In this document: in pieces, positions 35,790 through 49,300 of the stretch
Position numbering within the stretch: the first letter of the stretch is position 1
Layout of the letters: every line of letters begins with the position of its first letter
Assembly: GCA_008921705.1 (NCBI GenBank)
Contig: VFFE01008521.1
Location: 1,826,094 to 1,890,093 of the forward strand
Reading direction: 5' to 3'
Origin: Burhinus oedicnemus
Taxonomy: Eukaryota; Chordata; Aves; Charadriiformes; Burhinidae
DNA: 64,000 nucleotides
Translations under genes and position numbers: made by a program
Notes under the pieces: model-generated
The model's input: the letters and a program-made list of their open reading frames with translations, nothing else
The model's database searches: none
Told to the model about the DNA's origin: nothing

Positions 35790-38700
35790 CTGAGACACAT
35801 ACATTCAGGAGAGGTAGATGAGGAATTCCTTCATGTTGTGCTTGAGGCATTCACGTGGAACGAACATTTCATATCCCTTCTGCATAGGTAAAGGAGCAAG
35901 TACAGTGGAGCAAGTGGCTGAACCTGGTCACTGATAACCCTAAATGGTTGCCTGCATAGAAAGATATTCTGGGTAATAATTCCTTAGTGTTACCTGTTAA
36001 ATTTAATCTCCATTGGATCAAACATTTAAGTATTGCTTGTAGCAAGAACTGAAACTCAGGGCTTCCACATGTGTACAATGACTCAAAAATACTTACTATC
36101 TGTCAGGCCCAGTGGGTCAGATATGGAATATTTTAAACAATATGAGAATAATTTAGGGAAAAAAGGGTCAGAATACACTAACAGTTTGGTGTTTAAACCA
36201 TTAATCTGGAAGGAGAGTGATGTAAGAGAGAGTCTGTTGTCAAGTTTAAGCAGAGATGGAATCTAAACATGGTTCCTCCCGGGTTTTAACTATAGCTTCC
36301 ATATTTCAGCTTTAATATCTTACCGTGGTTGTGGCCCCTAAATCCAAGACCAGACTAAGAATACTACTTTCCTCTTACCTTTTTCTACATGCAAGGCTTA
36401 CGATTCAGAAAGTGTCTCCCTACGGTCCATTAGGAACCTGTTCATTTAAGTCAGGCATGCAAACTCGGCTAGGCGGGAGGTTGCCCAATGGGAAACACTG
36501 TAAGACTTGGTTTACAGTAACTGAGTATCTTTGTTGACTGGGCTTTCTGTCTGATTTGACTCTGCCTTTTGGTATGTCACGTCTAAAGATGATTACCTTC
36601 TCTCTGAGTATATGGTGCCAAAATCCTTTCCAGATCTTAACACCTTACAGTTCTTATCAGCCAGTCTCCAGATACCAGCTCAGACCTCATGAACAAAACA
36701 TTTGCTAGGTACAATACAAAGTGTGTACCTTGCTTAGGCTCCTTTAGAGGTAGAGTGTGATAAGACTGGAACAATATTAATGAGCTGAGTTTACTGTAGA
36801 TTTTTTTGCATTTTATCTAAACTTTATGGCCTTTTGTCAGAGTTGTTGGAGTTGTACAATATTGGTGATATGTTGGTGGACTTATGTAGAAGTATATAGG
36901 ATGTATCAATTAATGGAACCACATTCTTTTATCTACAAGTCATTTACAGTATTGCAATGCTAAATTTTGGGGACACCTGGTATTTATGATATTTTAGACT
37001 TTTCAGATTAAGCAACATATGTTGTTATAACAGGGAATATATAAGCTAGCTTTTTGAAAAGGTGTAACTGAGTCTAGTGATCTTCATGGTGACTAAGAGG
37101 TTGCCAGTCAGACCCCTTGCCTTTCCCTCCCTCTTTACCCCCCACCAGTATAAAAACTGTTACAAGCCAGCTAAAGAAAAGACAATATGTATGGGATTCA
37201 ACTCCAGATTTAGGTAGGTTGAAAATCTATGCTTCCAGTGTAGTCAGAAGAGATCAACTTGACACAGTCAGTGCCAGCTAGAGAGCAAGTTGGTGCTTGG
37301 ATGGAAGTGTCTGCATTGGGTGAGCTGAACATAGACCTGCAACTGGACCTCAAGAATTGTCCTGTAAAGGGAGCGATGGAAAAAAGTGACTGATAAGAAG
37401 AGAAAGCTAGCTAAGCACAGAAATTATTTTCAGAATATTCAACAGAATATTTCTGATGCAGGAGTCACAAAACGATTCTCGACAACTTAATAAATGCTAT
37501 CTGGTCAGCAATCTGGAGAAAGTGGACCTTATGAGTACAGTTTTGTGTTAATAGAGCTACAGTAATGTGCTTCAATTCAAAATCATTGTATTCTACAATA
37601 TGTGGGTCTGTGATAAAGTAGAAACTCAAAGGATGTCTTCTTATGTAGAAGAATCACTCAAACTGAAAGCCTTGCAAGTCTGTTTCTGTCAGAACACTCA
37701 GAAATACCTTTTTTTTTCATGTTTTCAAATCTGTGTGATGGACTGGGCTTCTCTGAGGGGAAGGACTCTAAAATTAAAGGAAAGCTACCCCAGCCCCTGA
37801 AAAAAAAGAAAAGTTTTTATAATGAGATATATTTAGGATATATTGGTCTGTGAGGCAAAATAGTATCTGCGAAATATTATTAGATTATTAAATCACAATT
37901 TTGACCCAGATAGATTTCTTCATTCCACATACATCATCCCTTTACGTAATATTACTTTCAGAGCTACTAAGTTGCAAAGTCTCGCTGCCACTGAATCCTG
38001 TGGAAACACAAGAAAGGAGCATATCACAGTATTTACATGTTGATTTGATGGCCTCATAATAAACCTCTGAGTTTCACTGACTCTGAAGGCGTAGTTTCTA
38101 GGAACAAATGACTTGGAGGGACTTCTTGGATTATCAGAAACAGTTCCTAGCTATCAGATCACATCTCTCAAGTAATACATTTATTGTTCTGCTGACCTTG
38201 ACTAGGTTCTCCACAGTAATCACTGAAAGGGTAATTACAATTTAAAGCTCTTCTCCAGTAAATGTATACAGTAGAAATGCTGCTACACCATCACTGACTC
38301 TAGAAATTATGTGGAGGGTTGGCCTCTCTGGTCTTCTATCCTTATTCATGCTCACAACTTTCTTGGGGCATACTGTCTGCCCTTTCCTTGCCACCATTTA
38401 ATATTTTGAAGAGAAAGTTGTCATAATCAAAAATGTGAAAACTGTTTTACCAGATCTATTTATGAGATGCAATCTCCATAGAAAAAGATGATGGCTTTTA
38501 TTCTGTATAAACATTGTCTCGTATAGCCTGTATTTAAGTAAAGGAGCTACGTATTGCTGACAAGCATAAGTGCAAGGTGAAAAAAAAAAAAAGAAAAAAG
38601 TAATGTTAGTTATTCATCAGCTATGAAACCTACTTGGTGGTCGTCTTGTTAAAGTCTATACTGCAAGCCGTAGAAAGGGGGAGTAACAAAAGAGCTATTT

Positions 38701-41234
38701 AATTTGTTTTGACTGAAGACAGTGCTTTAAATTATTTAATTTGATCAAAGTTGTCTAGTCACCAGGAGAAACAAATGAAAGATGCTAAGAAAAGCTTCGT
38801 AATGTTTCAGGTCAGATTAGACAGTAAAAGAAACATTTACTTCTTCCTTTAAATATGGCTATATCAGAGATATAAAATCGGGGGTGGAAACAAAAAGCCT
38901 GCATTATAAATTTTTTGGGAAAATCCTATCTTTTCCCTGAAAATATTTTTATAGAATTTAATGTGAAACAGTTTCAAGCAATTTTATAGCTGTTTGGTTA
39001 TATGTTAGATAATGACTAAATTATTGTAATTCAAGGAGACCTGAATATTTCAGTATATCCACCTGAGGGCTAACAGAAAGAAAAGGCTTCTCCAGTTTGG
39101 TAGGTCAAGGTATATTCAACCCAGTAACAGCCCTGGATACTACCTATAACTGCATCTATAATTCTGAGAAATGAGCAGTAGTCTCTAGATCGGGAGTATT
39201 ATCTAACACCTTACAAGCTTGTAATGTATTTTGTACTTTCAATTTTAATCTCTTTTGATAAACACTATTTATGTAATGGCAAAAGCCAATCTAGTGTGTT
39301 TTTCCTCTGATAGTCTTGCTGTTGTCTTTATTGCTAAGAAGCCATGACATAATAATTTCTGTTGGAACTGTGGGTGTTTTTTAAGAATGTAAGGTGAAGT
39401 GCCAAGCCACTATATGAAAGATGTCCTTGAGCTAATTTTGAAAACTAAATCAAGGAAAACAAATACAGATGCTAAATGGGTTATTTTGTAAGGTAGTCTT
39501 TGGCGTTACTGTGGAAGTACTATGGTTTTGGAAGGCTTTTTTAGCTTCATGTAACTAAGAGTATGTATATTTAGCACATAATGTATCTACATCCTGAAGC
39601 AGTATTTTTTAATCATGAAAGAGAAACTGATTAAAAACCAAGGTCACATGCCCAGTATTTAATTTTCAACTATTTATAGAAGTTTCAGCAGGATAAAAAT
39701 AAATTAATTATTTCTTTTTTCTTTTGGTTTTGGCTTTATCCTACCTGATGAATCAGTTTAGCGAAGAAAAGGTTGGAGCTTCCAGTGCTTAAAGGATGGA
39801 AAACGTTCTCAGGACTTAGAGGAATAGGGACAGAAAGATTCAGTAGGTGGCAGTCTTTCCTTTGAATATTTTCGGCACCAAAACCTCTTCTTAAGTTGCT
39901 TCTGAAAGCTGTTGTCCTTTAAAAGGACCTTAAAATAAAGAGGTGCCCTCAAGTGGTTATTATAGATTATATGGGATGCTTTAGAAGGCTAGTGCTTGCC
40001 CTAACCAATTATTATGTCAGAAAATTATATTCTGTTGGCTTTCATTTCCTCCGTTATGTCAATTGGGTATCATTCCTTTTCCAAAATCTTGAGAATTTTT
40101 GTCCTATTTGAAACAATGTCATTATCTCTCAATGTAGTTATTGCAATGAATTTAAGCAAACGCAGGTCCTTGCAACACTGTAGTTATGAGACAGTGCGTT
40201 GGCTGTTTTTAGGATCACAGTGGATTACAAAAGCACAGTATTTGTGTTTGGATAGATGTTGTACAACCTTGATTCACCTTTTCTTGGCAAAAAAGGCTTC
40301 AAAATAATCAAAATAATCTGACATTGTAAAAGTTGAGAAACACTTCTTAACAGAAATGTAACTAACAGGAATTCAGACCTATTTCACAGACCCAGCCACT
40401 TTGTAGACAGTTTGTATTCTTATTTAACTAAATGAGATATAAAAGACAGTACGAGTATAAACACAAGATACTTGGGCCTGGTTAAACCAGACACACAAAT
40501 CTTTAGTGCCATCAGTACTAGCTGATACATGTGTTCCTAGAAGTGAATGCACATGTGCAGACATACAGCTTTGCAATACCATCATCCATTAAGTTCTGTT
40601 ATCTTTTGTCTGTTCATTTTCGTGATTTTATTTTTCATATATTTACCATCAGTAAAAGAAACAAGAAACATACAGTTTTCCTGCAATGATACACACTGGC
40701 ATAAGGTGTGACCCAATGGAGTGCTCTAGGAGGAGCACAGAAACAGATCAGGAGATACATGAAATGTCAGTAGACAGCATAATCATGTTTCCAGCATGGC
40801 TCTTGTGCACCTCTCAGTCTAGTTCTCCTAGTAGTTGGCAGCACTCAAAGACTAAATGTGGCTATTGGGCATGCTCAACCATGACAAAAGCTTTTCCAGA
40901 TTTGCCATACTATTCCCTTATGGTGCTCATAGTGTAGCTTACCTGAATTATGAACTATACTAATAGTGCTAGAGGGAGAATGAAGTTCATTATACACTTA
41001 CTTCTCTTTTATTCCTGTAGGCATTGACATAATTTGTCTGTTGAAGAGCACTTTTTCTCGAAAATTCACGTTGGAAAGATGGCTCCCTGTTACTTTGGTT
41101 TTCAGTCCTATCATTTCATTTCAAGGACAAATACACATTTTTGTTCATGCTAATTTTCCAGAGACAGTATGGTTTGAAGTGAGATATTAGTCCTTCTCTT
41201 ATCCAATTAGTGTTATATTAACTACGTTTCCATA
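35790..41234. other. AT-rich noncoding sequence
   Basis: About 5.4 kb with only short A- or T-runs (for example 38580-38592). No exon, RNA gene or transposon recognised; frames are under 100 codons. Confidence 0.6.
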
Positions 41235-41926
41235 CTAAGTGTCCTGGTTTGAGCGATACAGGATTAATTCATCTTTCAGTAATTTTACTTTTCAGTAAGG
41301 TCTCTTCTAATGCTAGGCAAAACTGCATTTTGAGAAGACTCTAGTGTCTGAATTTGTGAAAATACTTACTTTATAGCCAGCTACAGTATGCAGGTTTCAA
41401 GGTCTCAGTGTTTTTGAGCTCACCAGGTGCAGGGATGAGGAAGAGCAAGACCTGGGCACTTGACCCAAGGTGGCCAACAGCATTATTTCATACCATGAAC
41501 AGCACATTCAATATCAATTCAAAAGTTTGCTGAGGAATTTTTTTCTCTTCTACGATGGCAGCGATCCTGAGAACTTCTTGCCCTGGTGCTGGACTCCTGC
41601 GGCCTTCCCTTCCTCCCAAAGCCGTAGCGCTCCCCATGTCCGACATTTGCTGCCCACTGCTGGGAGCGCACAGCTTCCTGCTGATAGAATTGGCTGACTA
41701 TAATCCTTGTATATTTTATAGTGGTATTGGGATCAATATTGGTTCTTTAGTATTATTAATGTTAATTATTTAGTCTTATTCTATTAAATCTGTTTGTTTT
41801 TCAACCCTCAGGATTCCTTGTTTTTTCCCCGATTCCCCTTCCTGGGTGGGGAGGGGTCATTGGGTGATAGAATAATTGTCTAAATGACAACAGATTGTTG
41901 TGGGTTCTTCAAACCATAACACTAAG
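41235..41926 (+). mobile_element. Solo LTR of an avian endogenous retrovirus, plus strand
   Basis: The LTR spans 41240-41921 (682 bases), starts TGTCCTGGTTTGAG and ends CCATAACA. It is flanked by a perfect 5-bp duplication CTAAG (41235-41239 and 41922-41926). A poly(A)-signal-like ATTAAA lies at 41783-41788, as expected near the R region. No internal viral genes adjoin it. It is the same family as the minus-strand copy at 24178-24823, with roughly a tenth of positions differing by eye. Confidence 0.92.
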
Positions 41927-44755
41927 ATCTAATTTTTTCCTTTCATATGAACATTTAGGAGAAGAGAAGGATTACATTGAATTGAATAAATGTAGGAGCT
42001 GGGTTAGTCTGTTTTTACTCCTAGTAGTTGTTGTTGAGCAGGAAAGGATGTCGCTTGATCTCCTGACCACAGTTTGTAAGTGTAAGAACCAGATTTTTTT
42101 CAAAATAAATGTATTAATATACACTATATGATCTGTGAGGTATTGAGGGAAAATAGCTGCTTTCACACTGTAAGCATTCAGTTGAATATACTTGTAGTGC
42201 CTTTCTGTCTTCTTTGTGCAAAGTGGTCAGATTGCATCTTGGCACTGTCTGGGAAATAGAACTAGTCGAGAATACAGGCGGCCAGTTTACAGGTCTACTT
42301 CATATAATGCTCTGTAACATTCACTGACTGCTGAGATTAGATTTTGGATAGAGGTTAAGATGCTGATCTTGACCTATGGAACCTGGTATGATTTAGGGCC
42401 TGGTTTCAGGGCTACCCATGTGATGCAGTCACAGCTTAAGAAAGGATAAGTTGGTGGCAAGCTGTCTTTTTTTTTAATCATTATTATTTGACAGCAAGGA
42501 GGAAAGGCTTGCTTTCCAAGGAATTTGCTCCCTGAATCTCTTGGAGCCTGTATCTGTTGATACGTAGGACTCATCAGTACATTTTCCTTTTTTTCTCCTT
42601 TTCTTTAACATTTTGAGAGAGAAGAGGAATTTTAATGCATTGTTTGATAAAGATGCTGGTCTCTCTGCAACATTTTAGAGTGATGCTATATTATCATGGG
42701 ATATATTCATTTATTTTGAGGGAAAACTGTGATTTAGTTTTCCTTTATGCTCAGCAAGGATTCAGAATATGTAATGTGGTTCCCCTTCCTGAATGGGAAA
42801 ATATTAACTAAGGACACGTAAAGAACATATGATTCCTATGGGTAATCCTGTATTTCTTCCAGTTATTCTACTCTTTGAGGGAATAGCTGTCGTATGATGC
42901 TAGGACAAGAAATCTGACAAGACAGTGCCATTACCTGAAGTTCAGCTGCAGTATTTGATAGAACCTAGTAGAGAAATGAAGGTGGGGTTGCTTCGCTTGG
43001 AGGAGAAGGTGAAAGGGGGCTCTTAGATGCTAATCAGCTGACCTTTTGGACCTACCAAGGGGTTTCATTTGCTTGAACGTTAGACCTGAAGTTAACAGTA
43101 TGAATACAGACTGGGCAAGACACTTGATCAGGAGGTGTTTGACCACAGAGAAGAAAGATGGGCCAAGAAGAATCAGGATTTCAATGGGGCATAGTCAAAA
43201 GAAGTGGACAGCAGGAAGAGACTGACTTAGCAGTATCATTCCTAGAGAATGCATGTTTATAAGGCTGATGCTCAGTTTCTCTGGTGATGTGAACTGGCCA
43301 TCCTGTGGTTGTGGGAGGCTTACTTGTATCCAAATACCTTAAGTAATTTTCACTCTCAGCAGTTATTCCCAGCACTCTGTGAAGAAGCTGGAAGATGTGG
43401 AGATATAGCTAGATATCTTATGACTTCTGCTGTTTGGGTGCCTGCCTGCCCACTCCTTTCACAAGCATTTCCCTGTGGCAAGCAGCTCCCTGAAAGCTGG
43501 TAAAAGGCTTTGAACTGTTTTACAAAATGCAGTTGGCAGAGGAAAAGTGCTTTCCATCAAGAAAGCTGGAGCACAGTGTTTTCCCAGCTGCTCTGAGACA
43601 CCATATGTTTGCTGCACGGCTACTAATGCTACTCCTTATTTCTTCAGGAGACACTACAGACGTAAGCCTTGGTAGTGATACTTGTATGAGGATAAGCAAA
43701 CTGCTGGTATGTGGCAGTATTTCACTGGGGTTAATGCCAGGGTCAGCCCTGTCGAAGTAGCTGACACGAGGTGCCTTGAGGAATATGGAGATCAAGACCA
43801 TCAGTATTACTAGTCTCATTTGACACTCTAAGACCTTGGGAGCAAGACTCACAAATCTTTCTGACTTGGTCAGCACCGCAACTGAGATTCAGCTGACCAG
43901 CATACTAGAAGGATGTTCTTCCAATGGCATTTTAGATGTGGTTATTGCAATGTCTGTTAACAATAACTGTAGAATTTAGCACAGTAAAATCGTGTGGTGT
44001 ATAACCAATCAAATGTGCCTCCCCCATGCTCCCAGACCTTTACTGGGACAGCTATTTGTCAAGCAGTCAAACCATTCCACCTCAGGTTAGAAGGTACTCT
44101 TTTCTGCCTCAGCTAGTAGTCCGGACAATAAACAGGAATTCAGAACACCAGGTGGGGAGTAAGGTGCTGAGCAAATGCAGGTAGGGCTCAGTTTTGGAGC
44201 TCTCCCTGGGGGCTGGCAGGATGACAACCACCAGGAAGGGAAAAAGTGAGCAGCCGAGCATGTGGGAGAGTTAGGGTGAATGGCAGTTGCCTAGGGTTTG
44301 GAATGGATGACAGCTAGGAGAATATAAGCCAAAACCAACAATATGCTGGAAGGAGTGTTGACAAAAGTCTCTTAAAAATTTGCCATCAAAACCAGATACG
44401 CAAATGTTCTCTCTATTGGCAGGCTTTGAGACAGTCTTACATAGTTTAACATGAAGAGGTCAGATGTCACATTATGGCTAGAGATTTGCAGTCAGTGGAA
44501 GGGCTAAAGCCAATACGACACCAAGAGAGTATGGAGAGAGGTATCTGTGGGGAGGGAAATTGGTCAAGGTTTTAAAGTTACAAGGTTCTGGTTTCCAGAA
44601 TGACACTGCCAGGGGAGCCCATGTCCATTTCTTGCTTCTGCAGATCCTCAGTAAATGATAGCATTGATTCACAACTGCTTAAGGTTATTACTCATCATTC
44701 ATTGACTTGGCTGCAGTTACAGTTTCAGAATTGGGGTCCTGGTGAAGTGCAGCAC
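41927..44755. other. Noncoding sequence
   Basis: Nothing recognisable over about 2.8 kb. Overlapping frames on both strands around 43520-43876 (up to 118 codons) have no motif. Confidence 0.6.
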
Positions 44756-44758
44756 TAA

Positions 44759-44783
44759 GTCACAGAATCACAGAATCACAGCT
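44759..44783 (-). repeat. Possible CR1 terminal-repeat remnant
   Basis: Two and a half copies of the octamer CACAGAAT resemble a decayed CR1 3' terminal repeat, but the sequence to the right has lost any clear CR1 3' UTR. A chance octamer repeat is the alternative. Confidence 0.3.
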
Positions 44784-44868
44784 GATTTGATAGCAGGGAT
44801 ACCTTGGTAGGAAGAACTGGATTAAAAAAAAAAATTGTCCTCTTTTTCTTTAAACATAAAGTAGTGAT

Positions 44869-44884
44869 GTGGCCATATGGCCAC
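44869..44884. repeat. Perfect 16-bp palindrome
   Basis: GTGGCCATATGGCCAC equals its own reverse complement and is followed by another GGCCAC. Two GGCCAT units face each other. Could be a dimer-binding site; no function is claimed. Confidence 0.75.
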
Positions 44885-45530
44885 GGCCACACAGGGTTGG
44901 TGAGATCACAGCTATATCTCCCTCATGGGATGATAGGACCAACATCAGTATTTACTGGCATGAAGTCCTGTAACTGACATAGATTTTCAATGGGATGAGA
45001 AAAACTTCGGAAAGGTAACTGGTATGGAATTAAGTGGGAAAGAAAAGTATCCTGGATTGCTCTGGATGGGTTACATTAGTGCTGTAGTATCTGATCTGGT
45101 CAGTGATACAGGTGAGAGAGGTAGGTACTGTGCTGGATGATAAGGATTCATCATCAGTGTGGCAAACACTCAATACTAGATTGCGAACATGGCCGAGTAC
45201 AAAAATTGTGTGCAAGGAAATACTCTCTGGTTGACTGGATAAGTTTAGTAATGCTGGAGTTCATCTATCAGCTAAAGATTAAGCAAAAAAAAAATCTCTT
45301 TAAATTGTGTCATGACCAATTGAACTTACTAAATATAAGGAAAAAAAAACAGGTTGTCCAAGCATAATATCAATAAGGAGGTTTTCTATGCAGTATACAG
45401 TGCATTTCAGCTGAACAGCAAAGGGCCAGCCCTGAGAAGTAAGAGATTCAGTAGTAGGCTTATGAGCCGAGATACAGACAATAGAATAAAATGTTGGGAA
45501 ATTGGGTAGTGGACTTTAAATTTTGCTCAA

Positions 45531-45587
45531 AGGAGAGGAGAGGAGAGGAGAGGAGAGGAGAGGAGAGGAGAGGAGAGGAGAGGAGAG
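45531..45587. repeat. (AGGAG)n pentamer microsatellite
   Basis: About eleven nearly perfect AGGAG units, purine only on the plus strand. Long homopurine mirror repeats like this can form triplex DNA. On the minus strand it translates to a Ser/Leu/Pro run inside a chance frame. Confidence 0.92.
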
Positions 45588-45869
45588 AAACCTCAGGAGA
45601 CACACAGACCAGCTTTTCAGCTATGTTCATCATCTGTACGCATTCCATAAGGCACATGACTGCTTGACTACACCTATATGATTATAAAGTTGCAGACTGC
45701 AATATAGTCACACCTTAGTTTCTGTCATTCAGTGTTTGAGTGTCTGAGTCAATGTCTGTGTAGGCTTAAATCTAGTCATATGGAAATGTGTATTTTCCTC
45801 AATCAATCAACCTCTTACCAAGATGAATGTCTTACTATGTTGTCTATAAAATCTTTATATGCAAATTAT

Positions 45870-45940
45870 AAGTCAGTTTGGGGGAAAAGTAGTCAGTTTG
45901 GGGTCAGTCTGACTTTTAAGTCAGTTTGGGGGAGAGTAGA
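45870..45940. repeat. Local direct repeats of AGTCAGTTTGGGG
   Basis: Three copies of AGTCAGTTTGGGG occur within about 60 bases (near 45871, 45891 and 45919). Two of them continue with a further G and a purine tail. The third copy follows TTTTA. Looks like a recent local duplication. Confidence 0.75.
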
Positions 45941-46342
45941 GTAGGAGTAGGAACAGTTTTAACATTAAAGTATAATAAATTTGAACCTGAACAATCTCCT
46001 TCAGGCAATAAGGGGTGTGGAATGAGTTTCAGTGAAAACACTTAAAATTTCAGCTGTTCCAGATTGCGCAAACTTCACCAGCGTTTTAAACATCCTGAAA
46101 CCAACAAGGCTTAAGCACATGCAAACAGAAAGTGACAGGGAAGTACCTGCTCCAAATTATGTCTGTCAGAAAACTGCAAACTGTTCATGTAGAAATTGAG
46201 GCTCTAACTTCTTGCAAAGCAGGAGTTTGAGCTCAAAGGAAATGAGCTTTACCTTGCCCATTTAACAAGTTATAATATCCTTAAAAACTACAGTAAATGC
46301 TCTTGCAAACATAGTCTTTGGGGGCCTATTTCTAAAATGGAT

Positions 46343-46373
46343 TTTTTGTTTGTTTGTTTGTTTTGTTTGTTTG
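46343..46373. repeat. (TTTG)n microsatellite
   Basis: About seven TTTG units with one interruption, followed by further T/G-rich sequence to about 46410. Confidence 0.85.
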
Positions 46374-49300
46374 TGGTTTGTGTTTTTTTTTATGGTTGGT
46401 TGGGTTTTTTTAAGGATCTGAGTATATGTTTTAGATTTTCACTTACATTTTATTTTCGTTGAAACTAACTGCTCTGTGTGATGTTGATTTTATACTGCAA
46501 TTATTGAAGTGTTCTTTAGTAGCACTGGTTAGATGGACGTATTCACAATCTGCAGTTTCTTTTGTCAAAATACACCTTCAACTTAATTACCATTAGTAAA
46601 TAATTTATCACATGGGGTGCTTTGGTAAGATCTTTCTTCTGATCTCAGGGCGTTGCATATTACCTGTTGTTATAATTAGCACACTGTTATATTTTGAGAC
46701 AACTTTAACACATTTTGGTTTCAAACCCAGAGTTTTTATGAAAATAATTTGCATAGCATGCTACAAACACAGAGATATTAATTCTGTGGAATTCATAAGG
46801 TCAGGAACTATATGAAGAATAAGACGTGTAGAACTTAGAATTTGCTTCAGAAATGTAGGCAGGATATCTTGAAGAGTAATAGTGACATTAGTGAGAATGA
46901 TGAGTAATAGTGTGAACCTAGTGAGATTGAGAAAAGCAAATTGTCAGTGAAGAGAGGCAGCGCTATAAAAGCCTGGTGCAACAGCTTTTCATGTGTAGGT
47001 TCACTATGCCGACTCTCAGCGGTTAGAAGTCCTGAGGCACTGTACAGAAATTAGATGGATTGTTTCAGCAGCAGTACGTGGGTGTTTTAGGCCCCGTATT
47101 ATTCTTTACATTGTGGCCCTGCTGCCCCACTGTAAAAGAACACGCAGGTAAGTCATGTAATATGTAACCAAAGGCCTATATAGGTTGACGTAACTTGTGA
47201 TAATACATAAAAACACAGCAAATACAAAAAATCAGCTAGTAGTTGAATCCCAAGGAAAAAGTATTAAACTGCTATAACTTGATTATCTCAAAATTAAGAA
47301 AAAATAAGTAATGTTCAAGGCTTTGCTTGGAAAACTTTGAATTAGATTTTTGTACATCTACGAGCATGAACGTGCTTTTATTGGTGGAGTTTTAGTGCAC
47401 TTAGGCAAGAAGATGAGTTTCAACTTTACAGTCAGATGAAAAAACCTGATAGGAAGAGAAATGAAGAAAAAAATAAAGATTAAAAATACAAATTTTGCTG
47501 AGATTATCTTTCAGAATGAGAAACTGAATGAAATTGTAAGGAAAAAAAAAAAAGGCAAGTTCTTCATGATGAAGAGTGCTCAGTTTTGAAAAGCTGGAGA
47601 GTGCGCTCTGCTGTCCCTGAGTGAAGTTGAAAGGAAATCATAGAATCATTACTGTGCAAACTCTGTTTTGTTACTTCATGCTGTCACTGTTCTATTGAAG
47701 CCTTCTTTTTTTCAGTGTAGGGCGACCATGTACTGATGTTGCTTCGTGCTGCTGGAGTCTGTGTGGCTTTTCAGCTTCTATTTGATGTATTATCTGATGT
47801 CTCTTTTCCCTCTCCTCACTTGTGTCATTTTACTACTTTTCTCTTTAAAGAGACACTTGTATCTTGATCGCTCCTTTAGGCACATGTCAGAAAAAGTTAA
47901 AAAGAGAAGGCTGTGAAAAGTGACATGCTGGATATTTGCTTATATCCCTGCCACAGAAGAGTATGCTCTCAAAGTGACCTGAATCGCAGTTTAACTGTCC
48001 AAAATCCTTTGCTCCACAAGCAGGTCAGAGACACACAAATGCACCTGCATATGTGCATGCGTGTTTGCATGTAACCAGTTGAAGTTGGCAGATGCAGTGG
48101 ACCCACTTCTAGGCTAAAAAGCCGGTTAACAGCAGAAATAATGCGTTTGGCTGGTTAAAGTGTTAAAGCAGTAAGCTGCAGAAAGTCTTTTACACACTAA
48201 TCTGGGACATAGGCTAAGGGTTAATGATTGCAGGAGTATTTGGAATTGGGTCAAAAAAGGGCCATTAAGCAAATAGAAATGTCACTATGAAGTTAATTGT
48301 TGGAACAATATATAAATAGGAAAAGGAATGAACTTTTTCCTGATAAAAGGCAAAGCACTCTGACTGCAAGCAGATAGGCACACTAACGCTTGCAATGTTC
48401 CACCAGTATACACCAGCCCTGACCCGCAAATGTCTTAACATTGAACCTCTGTTGAGGAGATACTGCCAGAAGAGTCAAGCTGAGTCACATTATGTTCCAG
48501 TTTTCTGAAAGTGAGTACATGGGAAGGAGGCAGAGATAGTGACCTAAATGAAAAGCTGAATTTGTGTTTTCTGAAGTGAAACCACTGTATGCTAATTTCT
48601 ATATTTAACTTCCAAATCAACTGACTAAGGATCCTCAAAGATTACTAGGATTAGTCAAAAAGAATACTAAGCACCCTTTCCTATCAAGTATCACATCTGG
48701 AATAATTTGGCTCTTCTTACACAGTATCTCAATTCTTAAAAGCCAGAATAATTCATTCTTTCATGTAGGTGTGCTGAAAATTCTGAATTTAAAGTAGGTG
48801 AGATTCTTATGTTTTAAATAATATTTAGTTCCTGGAATAAGCAGCTGTGGAAAGGGAAACCTTAGATAGCTCTCTTGTGGATTTGTTATCTCTGGATGAC
48901 TTGAAGCATGAACAACAATCTGGATAGTACAGTGTTAGCAGTAGTCTGGGCTCAGATTTTCAGATTCCGTCTGATAATATATTTTGTAATACCATCAGTG
49001 TTATGTCAATGTTATTATTATTTTCTCTTACTATTTTTAAAAGAAAATGATTCTATCTTTTCATCCTGAAGGCAACAGTAAATTATGTTGTTTTTTTTTC
49101 TTTGGTTCAAAAAAATGCAACAACTCGAAACTCCCCAAACTGTGTGTCCCTTCTGGTCTGGTGCCAGCTGTTTGAGAGGGCTTCTTAGTGACTTCGCTGC
49201 ACTGCTCATCAGCTCCGCAGTGAGCCTGGAAATCTTAGTGGTGACACTGAACTTCACCCATTCCAAATGAAACGGTTCCTTTCTTTGGTATCTGTTTGAC

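Noticed and set aside
41470..41773. Short plus-strand frames of 75 and 72 codons
   Set aside because: They lie inside the solo LTR and are not viral genes.
24178..41921. Possibility that the two LTRs bound a single provirus
   Set aside because: They are in opposite orientation, each has its own different target duplication, and no viral internal genes lie between them.
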